The notes beneath the pieces are model-generated. The model was given only the letters and a program-made list of their open reading frames with translations. It did no database searches and was not told the DNA's origin. DNA of 64,000 nt from Dermatophagoides farinae (Eukaryota; Arthropoda; Arachnida; Sarcoptiformes; Pyroglyphidae). The position numbers and the translations under genes were made by a program. The stretch is from positions 868,001-932,000 of the forward strand of contig NC_134681.1 in the NCBI RefSeq assembly GCF_024713945.1. The letters are read 5' to 3'. Below, piece after piece: positions 26,981 through 40,825 of this stretch (positions are counted from its first letter, which is position 1; each line of letters opens with the position of its first letter).

Positions 26981-29900
26981 TTAATCATCCGATGTCGTCG
27001 TTGCTGTTGTTGCCATTATTGTATCACGATCTTCAATTTCACGTTGTGCTTTCGATATTTTAACTTTACTTCGTACTGGTGTTTCTTCATGTGCACCAGT
27101 TGTTTTGGCAAACATTTTCATTTTTTCCTGAAATGTTAGCTTTTCAGGTAATTTATCTGTTGATGATTGATTTTGATTCGATTTAAAACGTTCAGCTTCA
27201 ATACGTTTACGTGGATCATTATATACTTCTTGTGCACCAATTACACCTGGTGTACTACCACTTACATAATTATTGAGCCAATTTTTTCCATTTGGTCCTT
27301 GTGATCCAAGTACATCATCAATATCTTGCAATGAAAATCGATCTTCTTGTGGTTCATCTTCTTCTTCTTCTTCTTCTTCAACCTGATGATGATGATGATG
27401 ATTAATATGACTACCAATGGCACCAACATTTCCGACGTTAACACTCATATTTGTCGGTGTACTCATCTGTTCATTATGATCATCATCGCTTTCATTATCA
27501 TCATCATTGTCGTCATCGTCATCTTCATCATCATCATCGTCATCATTATTCAATACGGTTGCGGCAGGATTATCATTCCATGAAACTTTTTTGGTAGATT
27601 TATTTTCTGAATGTAGATTAGATGTGTTATTATTGGTAGAATTTTTCAAAACACCCATTCTGGTTGTCGTTGATGTTGTGACCAGTGTTGCATGTTGTTG
27701 TTGTTGTTGTGATGGTGATGGCGATTGTTGATCACCATCCTCATTTTTCATTGCATTCGATAATAAACGATCCAAACGTTGATTAGCTGATTCAACGGGT
27801 GGTGATGATTTCGGTAACGGAGGAGGTGTTTCACTATGATGATCATGGTTTGATTTACTATTTATTTTGGATGGTGATTCCTCCTAATATAATAGAATTA
27901 TTCCAATAATTAATTAACAATCAATTAAAATGATTTTAATTTTTACCTGTCGTTTTTTGGTATCTTGTAAAATTTGTTCCTCTTCCTGTTGTGTTTGTTC
28001 TTCTGTAATTCGAAGATATTTAAGTCTCTGAGCTGTATCAGCTTTTCTTTCATCATTCATTTCATCTGTTCTATTAACATTGTAACGTTGCTGCTGTTGA
28101 TGTTGTTGTTGTTCCTGTTGCATACGTCGTTGACGGGAACGTTCACGATCCTGATGAATGGCCAACATTCTTTCACGACGTTCGGCACGATCCAACACTT
28201 CATCATCATCATCATAATCATCATCGTCTTCATTCTCTTCGGCAGCACGTTTCTGGAATTCACGTTCCAAGATCAATTTTCTTAAACGTTCCTCATTTTT
28301 AGGATTACGATAAGGTAATGATTCTAAATGTTTGATCTCTTCATCGCGCGATCTTTTTGTTTTTTCAATTTTTTGTTGAATTTCCTTTTAGAATATAAAA
28401 TAAAAATATAGATTTTAATCATGCTAATGGGACAAATTCATTAATACCTTTTCTTTTTCTTCCCGTTCCCATGGTGATGGTGATGATGATTTGGCTTGTG
28501 TTAGAGGTGGATATCCACTGGGTCCATAACGATAATTGGGCTGCTGTGTGTGTTGAATAACGTTATTATTATTTATTGCCATTGATCGCAATGGTTTTGG
28601 TGCCGGTGGTGGTGGATTCGAACGAATAGGCGAACCGTATGGTCCATTAGGACGGAATCCATTCATCGATGATTGGGACATAGTTGTAGATGAATGTGTC
28701 ATTGATTGTCCATTATATGTCAATGACTGTTGGCTAGTGAAACGTGGTCGTAAACTATTGGCATTAGAAGTCATCAAAACGTGAGGAGTGATGGCTGAAT
28801 TGGACATTGATACACCTCTAGACATTGTGTGTGAACCACCATGCAATTGTTGTTGTTGTTGTTGCATTCGATCTTCACGACGTCGTAATTCTTCACGAAT
28901 CTCTTCCATTTTAGCTTCTTGTCGTAATTGATGTTGACGAAATTGCTGTTCGATCAACGATGTATGATTTGGATCTGATGATTGTGACTGTTGTTGATGA
29001 TGCTGTTGTGCATAATAATGTTCTCCGGGTCTTTTTACTGTATTTGCTACTGACCCTGGGACAGCTGCTGCATTTTGTGCGAATATTTGCTCTTGTTCTC
29101 TTGTGGTTACAATGGCCGATACAGGTCTCGAGGGAGCAGATGATGATGCCAATTCGCCAGTGGTTGTTACCAGTGATGATGGATGTTGCTGCAAAGATGA
29201 ATGTGACCCGTGTAATATCGAACGATTTGCTGCATGAGCAACGGTAGCTGGTGGTGGCATTATTTGATGATGATGATGAATAGGATGATGGCTTGGTGAT
29301 AATTTTTGTATTGAAGAAATTTGGCCAGGTCCATTTGGTTGTGTTGTTGAACCCGGATGATTCAATTGATATAATTGAATATTTTGATAATGTCGTTCTT
29401 CAGGCAATTGGTGAAAATGCTGAACAGCAGCAGCGGCCGCCGCTGCTGCTGCTGCAGCAGAATTTGCCGGTAAACTAGCCGTTGACATATTTATACTGCG
29501 ATTATTATTATTGACTAATGATGAATTCATCAGATTTGTGGCTGAATTATAGCTTAATTGTGATTCTGGTCGCATTGAATTTACTGAATTACTATTATAT
29601 GTTAATGGCATGGTAGCACCACCACCACCACCAGCAGCAGCAGCATTATTAACATTTGCTGTGCCCATTTGATTTCGATAATTATAATTCAATGATAATG
29701 GTAGTGAATTATAGCCTTTGTTTCAATTAAAAAAAAATTAAAAATAAATTTCACGTTCAATGATTAAGTTTGACATCATCATACCAGGCAAACAAGTCTG
29801 TTGTGAAACTGCAACCGTTGGAAATTGTGATAACATAGGACTGTATTGGCCAGTTGTAGTTCCAGCCCCAGGGAATCGATGTAGACCACCAGCACCATAT

Positions 29901-32900
29901 TCGGGTGCAAATCGAGGCCGTAAATCTAATAAAAAGATAATGAAATGTTTAGTGTTTCATGTTCCAGGAACAATAATTGTTGTATTAGTATGGATCAAAT
30001 TACTTTTGGCCATCATTGCAGCGGCAGATGATGGAACTTGTTGTTGCTGATGCTGTTGTTGTTGAGTAAGGATACCGCCTAGTCCATGATAAAGTGCGCC
30101 TTGTTTGGCAACTTCTAATGTAACTACAGGCCCAGTTTGAGTCATCAATTCTGCAGCCTTTTCTTGGGTGATTCCAATCAATGTTTGTCCATCAACTTTT
30201 AACAGCTGATCACCAGCTTCTAATCGACCGTCCTGCGTAATTAAATTAAAATTAAATAAGATTAAATCTGAAAAAACTTGAATATATTTTGTTTACCATA
30301 TCAGCAGCCCCTCCTTTTACAACCGATTTAATATAGATACCCAATTGACTTTGATTAGTACCACGAGCAGCCACAATACTTAAACCGATACCGTTATTAA
30401 TTTTTTGAAGTTTGATCACATGAACCTCTGGTTCGGGCATCATACGAACAGTACCATATGCAGATGCTAGACCATAGCCAGGAGCCACCATCATTCCCAA
30501 TGAGTTAATAGGTGGCAATTGGTTTTTCGATTGTTGTTGTCCATGCAATAATTGTGGCTGTCCAACAAATTGACCCGACATGGAATTTTTATCTGAAATA
30601 GAACCACGATTTTTTTGATCATCAAATTCTTGATAAGGTATCGATGTTGGTGTTGTTTGTTGTTCGGCCTGAAAATTAATAAAATAAATAGTCCAATAAC
30701 CAGAAGCCGTAGGCTGAATAGTTAGACTACAAATACGAGCTTGAACCAATGTCTGAACAAACTCTTGTAATCCGGTCGGTATACCGCGGACAATATCACA
30801 GGAATAGCCATCTTCAGGCAATAGAAATGGCAATTGAAGATCACTTTCTTCTTCTAATCGAATTTCACGACCTTCTTTAATGATCAATTCATCGGTGGTA
30901 TTACGGGCCATCTTCACCATACATTGAATGTTATCGGCAGTGAACGATATCTCATCCGACAATGGTTGATAACGTTCACATAAAGCTCGCAATTGAACGG
31001 AATTTAACTTGTAAAAATTTGCAACCAATGCATTCAAATCTTCGGGACATTTTTTAGGTCCTTGTAGAAACAATGCTGTTTGAATGATACGTGATAAATG
31101 ACATTCAGCTGCCAGTTCAAGTCCTTGTTTTTCAGCCCATAATTCAATTTGAGCTAAACATTGTTTCAATTTTATCCCGTAAACACGAGAACAGAAATTA
31201 GATTCGGCCGTGCCGATGACTTTATTGAATAACCACATATTGATAAAATGGAATAGCTGAGAAAACAGTTGAATAGTAAGTGCTGCATTTACACGAAAAC
31301 GTCGCAATAGCTGCATTGAATTGGATAAAACTTTCAAAATGTTTTGGGTCATCATATCCATAGCATTATTAGACTGATCGACAATATCCTTTGTGAATGT
31401 TGATAATACTTCCTTCAATTCATTTTGTTGACAACCGACCAAAAAATTAAATGCTATTTGGACAGATTCGGCCATAATGTCTTGTGAATCGAATGTGAAT
31501 GCACTTAGATGGCGATCGTTTTTGAGAAAATGTAAAATCTCAGATGAATTGGCTAGCCAAAATGCCAACGATGATTGATTAGTATGATTCTCATTAATAG
31601 CTTGCTGTATCATGTTGGCATATTTAATACAAAATGAAATTAATAGTTCGGCACGAACTTCCGGCGTAATTTCCGGCTTAAAATAGGTGGAAGCTCGATA
31701 TCGTGTGGCCATATATAACGAATACGTAATGCATAGTTTAAATTGCACCTGATTTGGATCGATTCGTTTTATAATGGTTGTCAAGAACAAATCCTCAAGT
31801 TCTTCGCCTACTTCTAATATGGCAGGTAATATGTTGTCACCTTTTCTTACTTGTTGTTGGGGATTAGTCATCGCTATTGGTAATTGTCCTGGTACTGGTC
31901 TGTTCGTTACCATATTTGTTTCAACATTCGAGGCGATACTTGATCGTGGTAAGCTACCCAATGTTTGATGCCGTTGCAAGGACCCTGTACTATACATATT
32001 GGCCACTGGTTCAGGTTTACTCGATGTTTCAACTTTACCATCAGCATCAAATGTAGTTTCATATGAAGGATTTAGTGAAGATGTTGGCGATTTTAGGGGA
32101 TCATTTATGAACAATTGCTGAGAATGGTGACCAACAGATGGTCCGGCCGATATTTGGGAATGTCGTTTGAGTAGATTTTCATCTACAAATTTAAATGTGA
32201 ATAATTTACCAAATCGGACTAACATGCCTGGTTTAAGTACGGTTGTTTCGTAAATTTTAGTACCATTAATAAAAGTTTCCGCTTCCCGATTACTTGGTGT
32301 GACGATAATTATACCATCGGTATTCGCAATCGTACAATGGTGTGGTTGAATACTTGGTCCACATAGCTGTAACGTACTACGATTTGGATTTGGAGATTTT
32401 TCGGCAATCACATCGACATCGGTACCGATTTCAAGAATACTGGTATTTAAATAATGACGTTTAGGAATGACTCCGGGACGAAATATTTCACTACCATCAG
32501 GATCAACTTCTACCAAATATGGCAACGTTTTATTGGCTGTTGTTGTCGATTCACAAAATTCATCATCACCACCACTAGCAGAAACACCGCCAATTGAATC
32601 GATCATTTGATTACCAATCTTTTTCTTACGTCTTCGTGGCTGATAATCTGGTGGTCGACGTCGAATATGGAATGTCAATACACCACGTGATTTATTATGT
32701 GATCTTTCAATTATCAATGGACAATCATCATCATCGAGAATATATTCACGAATACCAGTTTGATTAGTATCCGGTAATGATTGTGGTCCATTGGTAACAC
32801 CATTGGTTTTAGCATCTGGAATACTACCACCATTTAAATATGGTACAATTACTTGTACCAAACAATACTGAACAGGATCTTCTTTATCTTTGCCATATTT

Positions 32901-34165
32901 CTCAAGAATTTCTTTAACGGCAAAAGCAGCTGTATCTCTAGTTGATAATAATATTGTTTTATATGGTACATCTTGATTAATTGATTCACCAAATATTCGT
33001 AATGTTCCACCTGCTTCAGGTCCACCTTCTTGGCTGAATTGTTGTAATTTTTTCTCAAGTTTTTGTTGCCGTCGCCGACGCATTACTGCTTCCGGATTTG
33101 AAATGGATCGTGTGAAACTGGTCTCAGGCAGTTCTGTATATAATTTTTCGGCTAATGAATCTTTTCCATTTTTGCCACCACCACCAGCACCACCACCACC
33201 AACACCACCATCTTTACTTGATTTATTATTGTTGGCTGCTTTTTCCTTTTTTTCTTTCTTCTTTTTCTCTTTCTTTTCACGTTTCGATAATTTACGATTA
33301 AATATATTGCTATTTTCCGGGCTAAATCCAGGTAACTAATTTTTTTTTTTAATGATAAAAGAAGATAAATATTAATTTTTTTTTAAACTAAATAATAATG
33401 AATACACACATAAGTTTTTTCATCCATTCGTCGTAATAGAAAACGACCTTCACGATCATCTTTATGCCAATTCAATTGAACCAATAATGGAAATTCTGAA
33501 TCGGCTAATTTACGTTCCTCTATTTGATTCAAAAAAAAAATGAAAAAAAAATTAAAACAAATTCAATTCTCGTTGTTCAATTGTTGATCAACTAAAATGC
33601 TAAAAAATTACCTCCATTTTCATGTATCTCATATAATGCATATTCCGGTACAGAAAGCATACGTATATCGGGACGAAATTTTTCAATTAAATTATTAATA
33701 ACATCAGCTGTCGATGCTGTCGATGATATACGCATACATTTGGTGGCCACTTTTTGTCCAGCATCTTGAAAATAAAATCTCATTACACCATAGAATTCCA
33801 GGTCCTATAATGGGGTAATGAAAAAGAAAAAAAGAAAATTGTAATTTTAATCAAAATAAAAAAAATTTCTTAATTTTAAAATTGGCGCGCATCTAAATTT
33901 TTTTCTTTTACTTTTTCTTCTTCTGTTAACCTTCATAATTTTTTCTACTTTTTTTTGAACACTCACACCTGGCTTTATCCACACTAATTACCAAGAAAAA
34001 AAACCGCCAGCTTTTAACCGTTTTTATTTTGTTTGTATATTGTATATTACGGTGGTGGGTCAATCACTATTAGCAAGGTCAGATTTTTTCTCTCGCTCTC
34101 TCTCTCTCTTCCTCACACATACACTTGTTGCACAGCAAGACAGATGACAACACAACAGGTCGGCC

Positions 34166-34199
<34 letters not shown>

Positions 34200-35640
34200 T
34201 AATCATGAAGAAAAATTTTGGCTCTCTAACCATTATCATCATCATCATCATGACCAATGATTATCACTATAGAGGCCGATTGCGAATGAATGTTGTAAGA
34301 AAGAAAGAAAGAAAAAACTTGTTTTGACCAGTCAGCAATCGTTTTTTTTTCTCTTTACTAACTTTGGGTCATCGTCGGCAAAAATTGATGGTGGTCGACA
34401 AGGGGCAAACAACGAATAATATTCTCTAGCTGGTCTAGACTATAATAGTACTATGTTTGTGAATTAAATTTTACTATATATGATATTCTCTAACGATAGC
34501 TAAATTTTTCTCTTGTTTTGTTTTGTTTTGTTTTTTGGTTTGACGACAATTGCAATTTTTTTTCTTTTTTTTTCGTAATATATTTGCTGCAGCCAAACAA
34601 ACAACAAAAATAATTGCCAATGAATACTATTGTTTGTCGTATTGATCATTGGTTGTTGTTCTATAAAAAAAAACCGTACACAAAATGAAAAATCTATGGT
34701 TTTTAACCTGATTAGACCAGATATATATATATATCTGGTCAGCAATGGAAAAAAAATTTTGTTTGTCTGTGTTAATGGAGCATTATAATCGAAGAAAAAA
34801 AAAATAAACAAGATAATCATTTTTTTTTGATCACTAAATTGATTGTCACATTCATTATTATCAATGGATCTTTAATCTTTATTTTTTTTTCTATTACATG
34901 TAAATATCATTTTCATAGGATATAAAAAATATGACACTACCTAATGGTATACAATTAATTCATCATTTTAGTTGTTGTCATCATCAAAAAAATTTTTTTT
35001 TCTTTTGACCATCAATATATGATTTTTGTACAAGTTCATATTGATAAAAAAAAACATTCATACATTTAAGATCAAATTCATTTTCGTATCATTTATTTTT
35101 CTTATCCATTTGTTGACAACACAATGATGATGATGATGATGATGACATTTTTCATCCATAAAAACAAAGATCAACAAGATTATCTCTGCAGAAAAGAGAG
35201 AGAGAAAAATGGGCAACATTCCAAGTTGAATTGAAAGATAAAATTATAAGCAAAGAAAATAAAAATGATAATAATTTTGATTCTATCTATTATTAATAAT
35301 CATCAATATATATATATGTTTTTATCCAATTCTTTTTTCTTACCTCATTTGGTTCACTAATTTCAAATAAATCCAAACGATTAGCATTCCATTGTGCAAT
35401 TATGTTTCGAAGATTTTCATGTTCTTGTGCACGCTGTTTAACGGTCATTGTGGCCAAAGTTGCAACTGGTGTTGTTGTTGTTGCTGTTGCTGCTACTGCT
35501 GTTGTCAATGATGATGATGACGAAGATGATGTGGCTGTAGCCATTATCGTTGTTGTTGTTATTGTTGTTTTTGTTGATGATGATGATAAAAATCTTTGGG
35601 TTGTATTTGATGGTATTATTGTTGTGGTAGACATAACCAT
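26981..35640 (-). CDS. AFDN: Afadin / Canoe, adherens-junction scaffold
   Basis: Nine exons fit: 35344-35640, 33612-33804, 33410-33519, 30297-33335, 30004-30232, 29785-29925, 28448-29715, 27947-28384 and 26981-27883, giving 2205 aa. Afadin links nectins and Rap1/Ras signals to F-actin at adherens junctions. The first Ras-associating domain spans exons 1-3 (IIAQWNANRLDLFEIS, FYGVMRFYFQD, LVQLNWHKDDREGRF). A second RA domain follows at about residues 310-405 (YKTILLSTRD), then an FHA domain at about 495-585 (GPSIQPHHC), a DIL domain at about 710-1045 and a PDZ domain at about 1165-1260 (GIGLSIVAARG) split by intron 4. The C-terminal half is low-complexity with Gln- and Glu/Arg-rich coiled regions, then motifs also found in Canoe (GVIGAQEVYNDPRKR, EKLTFQEKMKMF). 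The start at 35640 is the first in-frame ATG. About 65 residues of Ser/Thr/Ala-rich sequence precede the conserved part, so a later Met (MTVKQRAQ) is possible. Confidence 0.95.
29427..29449. repeat. GC-rich inverted repeat inside afadin poly-Ala
   Basis: Two 11-bp arms (GCAGCAGCGGC and its complement) flank a single base. They lie within the run of GCN codons that encodes a stretch of about eleven alanines in afadin exon 7. It is one of very few strongly GC-rich spots in the window. Confidence 0.85.
33805..35343 (-). other. First intron of afadin
   Basis: The intron is about 1.5 kb, the only long one in the gene, with a GTAAGA donor and a TATAG acceptor. It contains CT and ATC arrays (34088-34112, 34180-34200), a perfect 26-bp palindrome at 34715-34740 and no credible exon. 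As the first intron of a regulated scaffold gene it is a plausible place for enhancers, but that is inference. Confidence 0.6.
34715..34740. repeat. Perfect 26-bp palindrome
   Basis: GACCAGATATATA is followed directly by its exact reverse complement. The TA-rich centre with non-repetitive GACCAG ends sets it apart from ordinary TA microsatellites. Confidence 0.9.
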
Positions 35641-38206
35641 TTTATTATATTTGATTTTATGATGATGATGAGTGTAATTGGTCAATCAATCAATCAATAT
35701 TGTTTTGATATTATTGAAAATAATAATAAACCACCAACAACAAATATAAACAAATATATATATCATATAATGATGATGTTCAAATTATGAACAATTTCAG
35801 CGAAAAATGTTTTAATTTTTATTACATTTTTTTGTCATCATTCATTGATGATAGTGGTGATTATTATTATCGGCTTCGTGAATCTATTTTTGAAAATAAC
35901 AAAAAAAAAAATCGAATGAATTATAAATGATTATTATTATTCACAGAGAAATGGAAAATTAATCTGTTCAAGAGAAAAAAAAATGGAGAGATGATACAAA
36001 TAAATCAATCAGCAAAAAAAAAAAAAAAATCATCATCATTCAATCAATCAAATAAATATATATATATATAGTACACAGTCAATTAATTGTTCACATCTTG
36101 TTTTACATATAAATTGGTAGCTAATTTTTGTTTTTTTTTTCGCCATTGATTATTATTATAATGATGATGATGATGATGATAATAAACACACACACAAGTA
36201 GTACAAAATAGGCTAGAAATGAACAACAAACGAATGAATGAATGAAAAATAAATTCATTTCGATATTGATATTTTTTGGTTTTCATGGTTTCATACATTC
36301 AAATGAAATGATGATGATCATGATCATCATCATCGTGATTACTATTAGTTGGCAGACGATGAAATTTTTTTCTATTTCATTGTACACATTGATTTGTGCA
36401 TCTGCTTGTTTGTGTGTGTAAATCATTGATTTGATTCGAATTTTCTATTTATATATATATTATATATTAATTTTTCTGTTGTTGTTTATCATTCGTTTTT
36501 TTTCTATAAGATGAATATAAATGATGATGATGATCTCGAATTGTATTTGTAAATATATAGAAATATAGATAGAATGTTTAAAAATTTAAAATTTCAACTC
36601 TATTCAATGCACACAATCAATCGATTAATCATCAAAATGTTTTATTATTTGCAACTAAAAATTTTAAACTAGATCGTAGAACAAAAAAAAAAAGCTTTTG
36701 CTCCAAAGAAAAAAAAAGGATAATGATGATGACAACCAAACCAAACTAAACCAGATGTGAATATAAAGTCATTTCTTAATCTCTTCAAAAAACTTGAAAA
36801 TTTTCTTGGAAAAAATTTCCAATAAAGACGAAAAAAAAATGTTTTTTTGGTTTGTCTATCTTCTTATTTATGATTATATGATGATGATGATGATCATCAT
36901 CATTACTCTCCGTCAAGATGATGACTGAAAATTGAACATACACACACACACAAAAACAAAAACGAAACGAAGAAAAAAAAATTTAGTCATCGCTAGTCAT
37001 ATTTTTTCTTTTGGCATTCTTTGTCCAATTTTTCATGGTGAAACAATATTCCAGGAACCATCATATATAGCCAGAAAAGAAATATGGACTTGTTAGTTTT
37101 ATGTTATGTAAAAGACAGTGTGAAACAGACAAGTCAAATTTATTCAATGGTCTCAAGAAACGATAATAATAATATAATGGTGATAATGGTAATGATGATG
37201 ATCATGATGATCTGATTGATGATATATAGCTGTTAGCAATAATAACAAGTTTTTACTGTTGCTGCTGTTGTTGTTGTTAATGATTTTTTTTTTTTTTGGA
37301 AAAAAAAACATTTCGAACAAACAACAGAAATAAATAAATAAAAAAGACAGATTCATTCCGTTGAAAAACGGTTATTTTATTTTATTTTTTTGTTCGTTCG
37401 TTCAATCATTTATTGTCAAATTGAATAGAATGAAATGAAATGAATTCATTCGATTTTTTTTTATCATCATCATCATCATCATCATGGATGCATCAAACGG
37501 AAATGAATTTGTTTATTTTTTTTTCATTTTTCAAAAGAAAAATGACACATAAAACACACACACACACACAGACAGACTGACACTAACATAATATAAAAGA
37601 AAATGAAAAGTTTTTTTTCCTGAAACCATTCTGGATAACAATAAAAATGACAAGAAAATAATCACGTATATGAACAAAAGGGCAAAAAAAAAATTTGCGG
37701 ATGAAAAATCAAATTTTTTTTTCAAAAAATCAAAAAAGAAAAAGAAAGACCTGTTACACGAGTCGGTCAATCGATGATGATTGTGTGTGTGTGTCCTTTC
37801 TTACTTGATGTATATGATTATCAAATTATATTTACAATGATGATGATGATGATGATGATGATAATGATCACATTTCTCATTTTCATCATCTGATTTTCTT
37901 TATGTTGATAAAATTGACAAAAACTACATGTCTAAACATTGCCAATATGTGTGTGTACGGGTGACATACTTGTATCAAATAAAAATCAACAACAAAGACA
38001 GTGACAAGAGTGAAATACCAAATGATATCAAATCATTAATTAAACAAATATAACAAAATTATACGAGGTCGATCGATGTGAAAAACAAAAACAAAATAAA
38101 TAAATCATGATGGAAAATTTGATTTTTGTTTCAACAACATCGAAATATATTAAATATTCAATGAATCATCAATACATTGATTGATTTGATTTCGATTCTC
38201 GAAGTG

Positions 38207-38265
<59 letters not shown>

Positions 38266-39003
38266 AACTGGTCGCCTTGTTTACATTTTTTTATTTTATC
38301 TGATTAATTTGATTTTTTGTTTTCCTGGTGTCGTCCACTAATCATCATCATCATCGCCAAAATTAAATAGAAAAAATTTTTTTGTTTTGTTTACAATCGT
38401 TGTTGTTGTTGTGTATTTAGAGAGAAAAAAACAGATAAAAAACAACATACCAGGTTAATTTTTGTTTTTTACCAGGAAATTTTACATTTTTACAAATATT
38501 TGATTTGATTTGATATGGATATAACAGACACCCAAACACCCAAACACACACACACATACACACAATAAACTGCACTAATTGTAATTGCCGGTGTTTTTGT
38601 CGTTTTATCCGGTTTTTTTTGTCTGTTTGTTTGTTCACTTTATGTCAATTAATGGTGGAAAAAAACACCAGATAATTTTAATTGTGATGATGATGATGAT
38701 GATGTTGAGAATGGAGAAAGAGAAATGGAAAATTTTCTATTTCGATGACATTTGTAATTTGATTTTTTTTTTATTCATCAAACGAGAAATATTCACTGTG
38801 GAAATTAATATGACAATGTTTTTTCGTTTCACTTGTTGATTTACAATGAATCGATGATGATTATTGGCTGTTGTCAATTGTTTAATTAAATATTGAATGA
38901 ATTGAATTGAATATAATCTTATTATAACGATGATGTTTGGTGTTCATGATCATGATAATGATCTCAAAAAATTTTTTTTCCATTTTATCGTTGTTTCAAT
39001 TTC

Positions 39004-39041
<38 letters not shown>

Positions 39042-40794
39042 CTCATCAACAGAAAAAAAACAAAAGCAAAAAAAAAAAATCAAAATTCATTCATCAATGG
39101 TGACGAAGCATCAATTTTGGATGAGATTTGATGATGATGATGATGATGCCACCGCCGCTGCGTTGATGATGCACACACACACACACACACACTATATTCA
39201 CATCATCGCCACCATTGAAAAAAAAACAAGGTAAAGTAAAAAAAAAAAAAAAAAAAAAAAATTCAACAGGCATACCAACAACAACAACAACAACAAGCTT
39301 CAACAATCTAATAAGACAAATGAATGAGAAAAAAAAAATATTATATTGAACATAAAGCGCGAATTTTTCTCTCCTTTATCATCATCATCATTGAAAAATA
39401 TACACATTCAGTTTACTTTGACTTGTCAGTTGATGAGATAATAAGTAGTGGTAATAAATGGTAGTGGTAATATGTTGATATATCAAACGTTTTTTTTTTC
39501 TTCGATGTTTATGTTGATTGTAACAACAAAATTGATGATTTTCAGTCAACGATGGTGGTGATGATTATTGTTGTTGTTGCAATGGATCAACAACAACAAC
39601 AACAACAGTATAGCCACTATCAAATGTTGTGTGGTGGATATTTAACATTGATTGGAAATAACACACACACACACGCTACTTCTACTAATAATAATAATTG
39701 TTATTATTATAAAATCAAAGGATCAAAGAGAATTTTTTTTTGAGACGATTTAAAAAAAAAAAAATTTCCCTCAGAAATAGAATGTACACAATGAATCTGT
39801 GCACTCACCCCGCCGCTACGCAAGTTTTTTTTTCTGGAATGAAATACATAGCCTGTTGAATTTGAAAATCTACAATAGTGAGAATACATAAGCAGAGGAA
39901 AAAGAGAGAAAAAAAATTTTCTTAACAAAAATTTTGGCCACTACACACCAATACACATTGTTTCTCACACTTTTTGTTGTTGTTGTTGTTGTTGCTGTTT
40001 CACAACTGATGAAACACCATAGGAGGGAATTCTTTTTTCACCATCTTATTTTTCACATACACGATTGAAATGTTATTTGGATTTGCAATCATTGATGAAT
40101 GGTGTGAATTTAATATGCCACTACTTCAACACTAAATGGAACAAAGCTACAAATATTTTTTTTTTGCATAGGTCTTCTTCTTCAATAAAAAAAAGCCAGA
40201 AATATTCAAAATGTAGTGGAATTGTTGCACACTTCAAGCTAGGTCTTATCATTGGTTGGTTGGTTGGTTTTTTTTTGAATTTTGGTTACGTATATAATGT
40301 TAAAAAGAAAAAGAAAGAAAACCTGCGCAACCTGGATACTAGTTTTCATTTCAAACTTGTTGCTTCGTATACTAACATACTTCAATCAAAAAAAAGGGGA
40401 ATTTTTTTTTGCAATGGAGAGAGATTGTCGTTTGTTCGTTTTTATAATATATATATATATGGGGACGTTGTATAATCATGATAAATGGCGGGCAATTTGA
40501 TTTTTGCTTTATATCTCTGGATGCTCACTGCATGCAATCATACAACATTGAATAAAAATCAAGATAGATGAAACAAAAACCAAAACTTTTTATAAGCATG
40601 CAGAGCTTTATTTCAACATTTCAATGGCCACATTTTGGCAAGTGGACTGTGGATATATTGGTAATGTATTTAGGTAATAATAATAGTAAACCAAGTCGTA
40701 CAATGTGCAATTGAGATTTTTTTTGTTGTTGTTTGTTGCCAGCATATCAATGGTGAACATGTAAAATGAAACGTGGCCAAGCAGGTATACATGA

Positions 40795-40825
<31 letters not shown>

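Noticed and set aside
36884-36903. 20-bp palindrome made of GAT and ATC triplets
   Set aside because: It is an inverted junction between two common triplet arrays and is expected by chance in this sequence.
40065-40475. 136-codon plus-strand open frame in a less repetitive stretch
   Set aside because: It starts at TTG; the first ATG is about 11 codons in. It has no recognisable domain, contains runs of Phe and Lys from T and A tracts, and has no neighbouring exon with matching phase.
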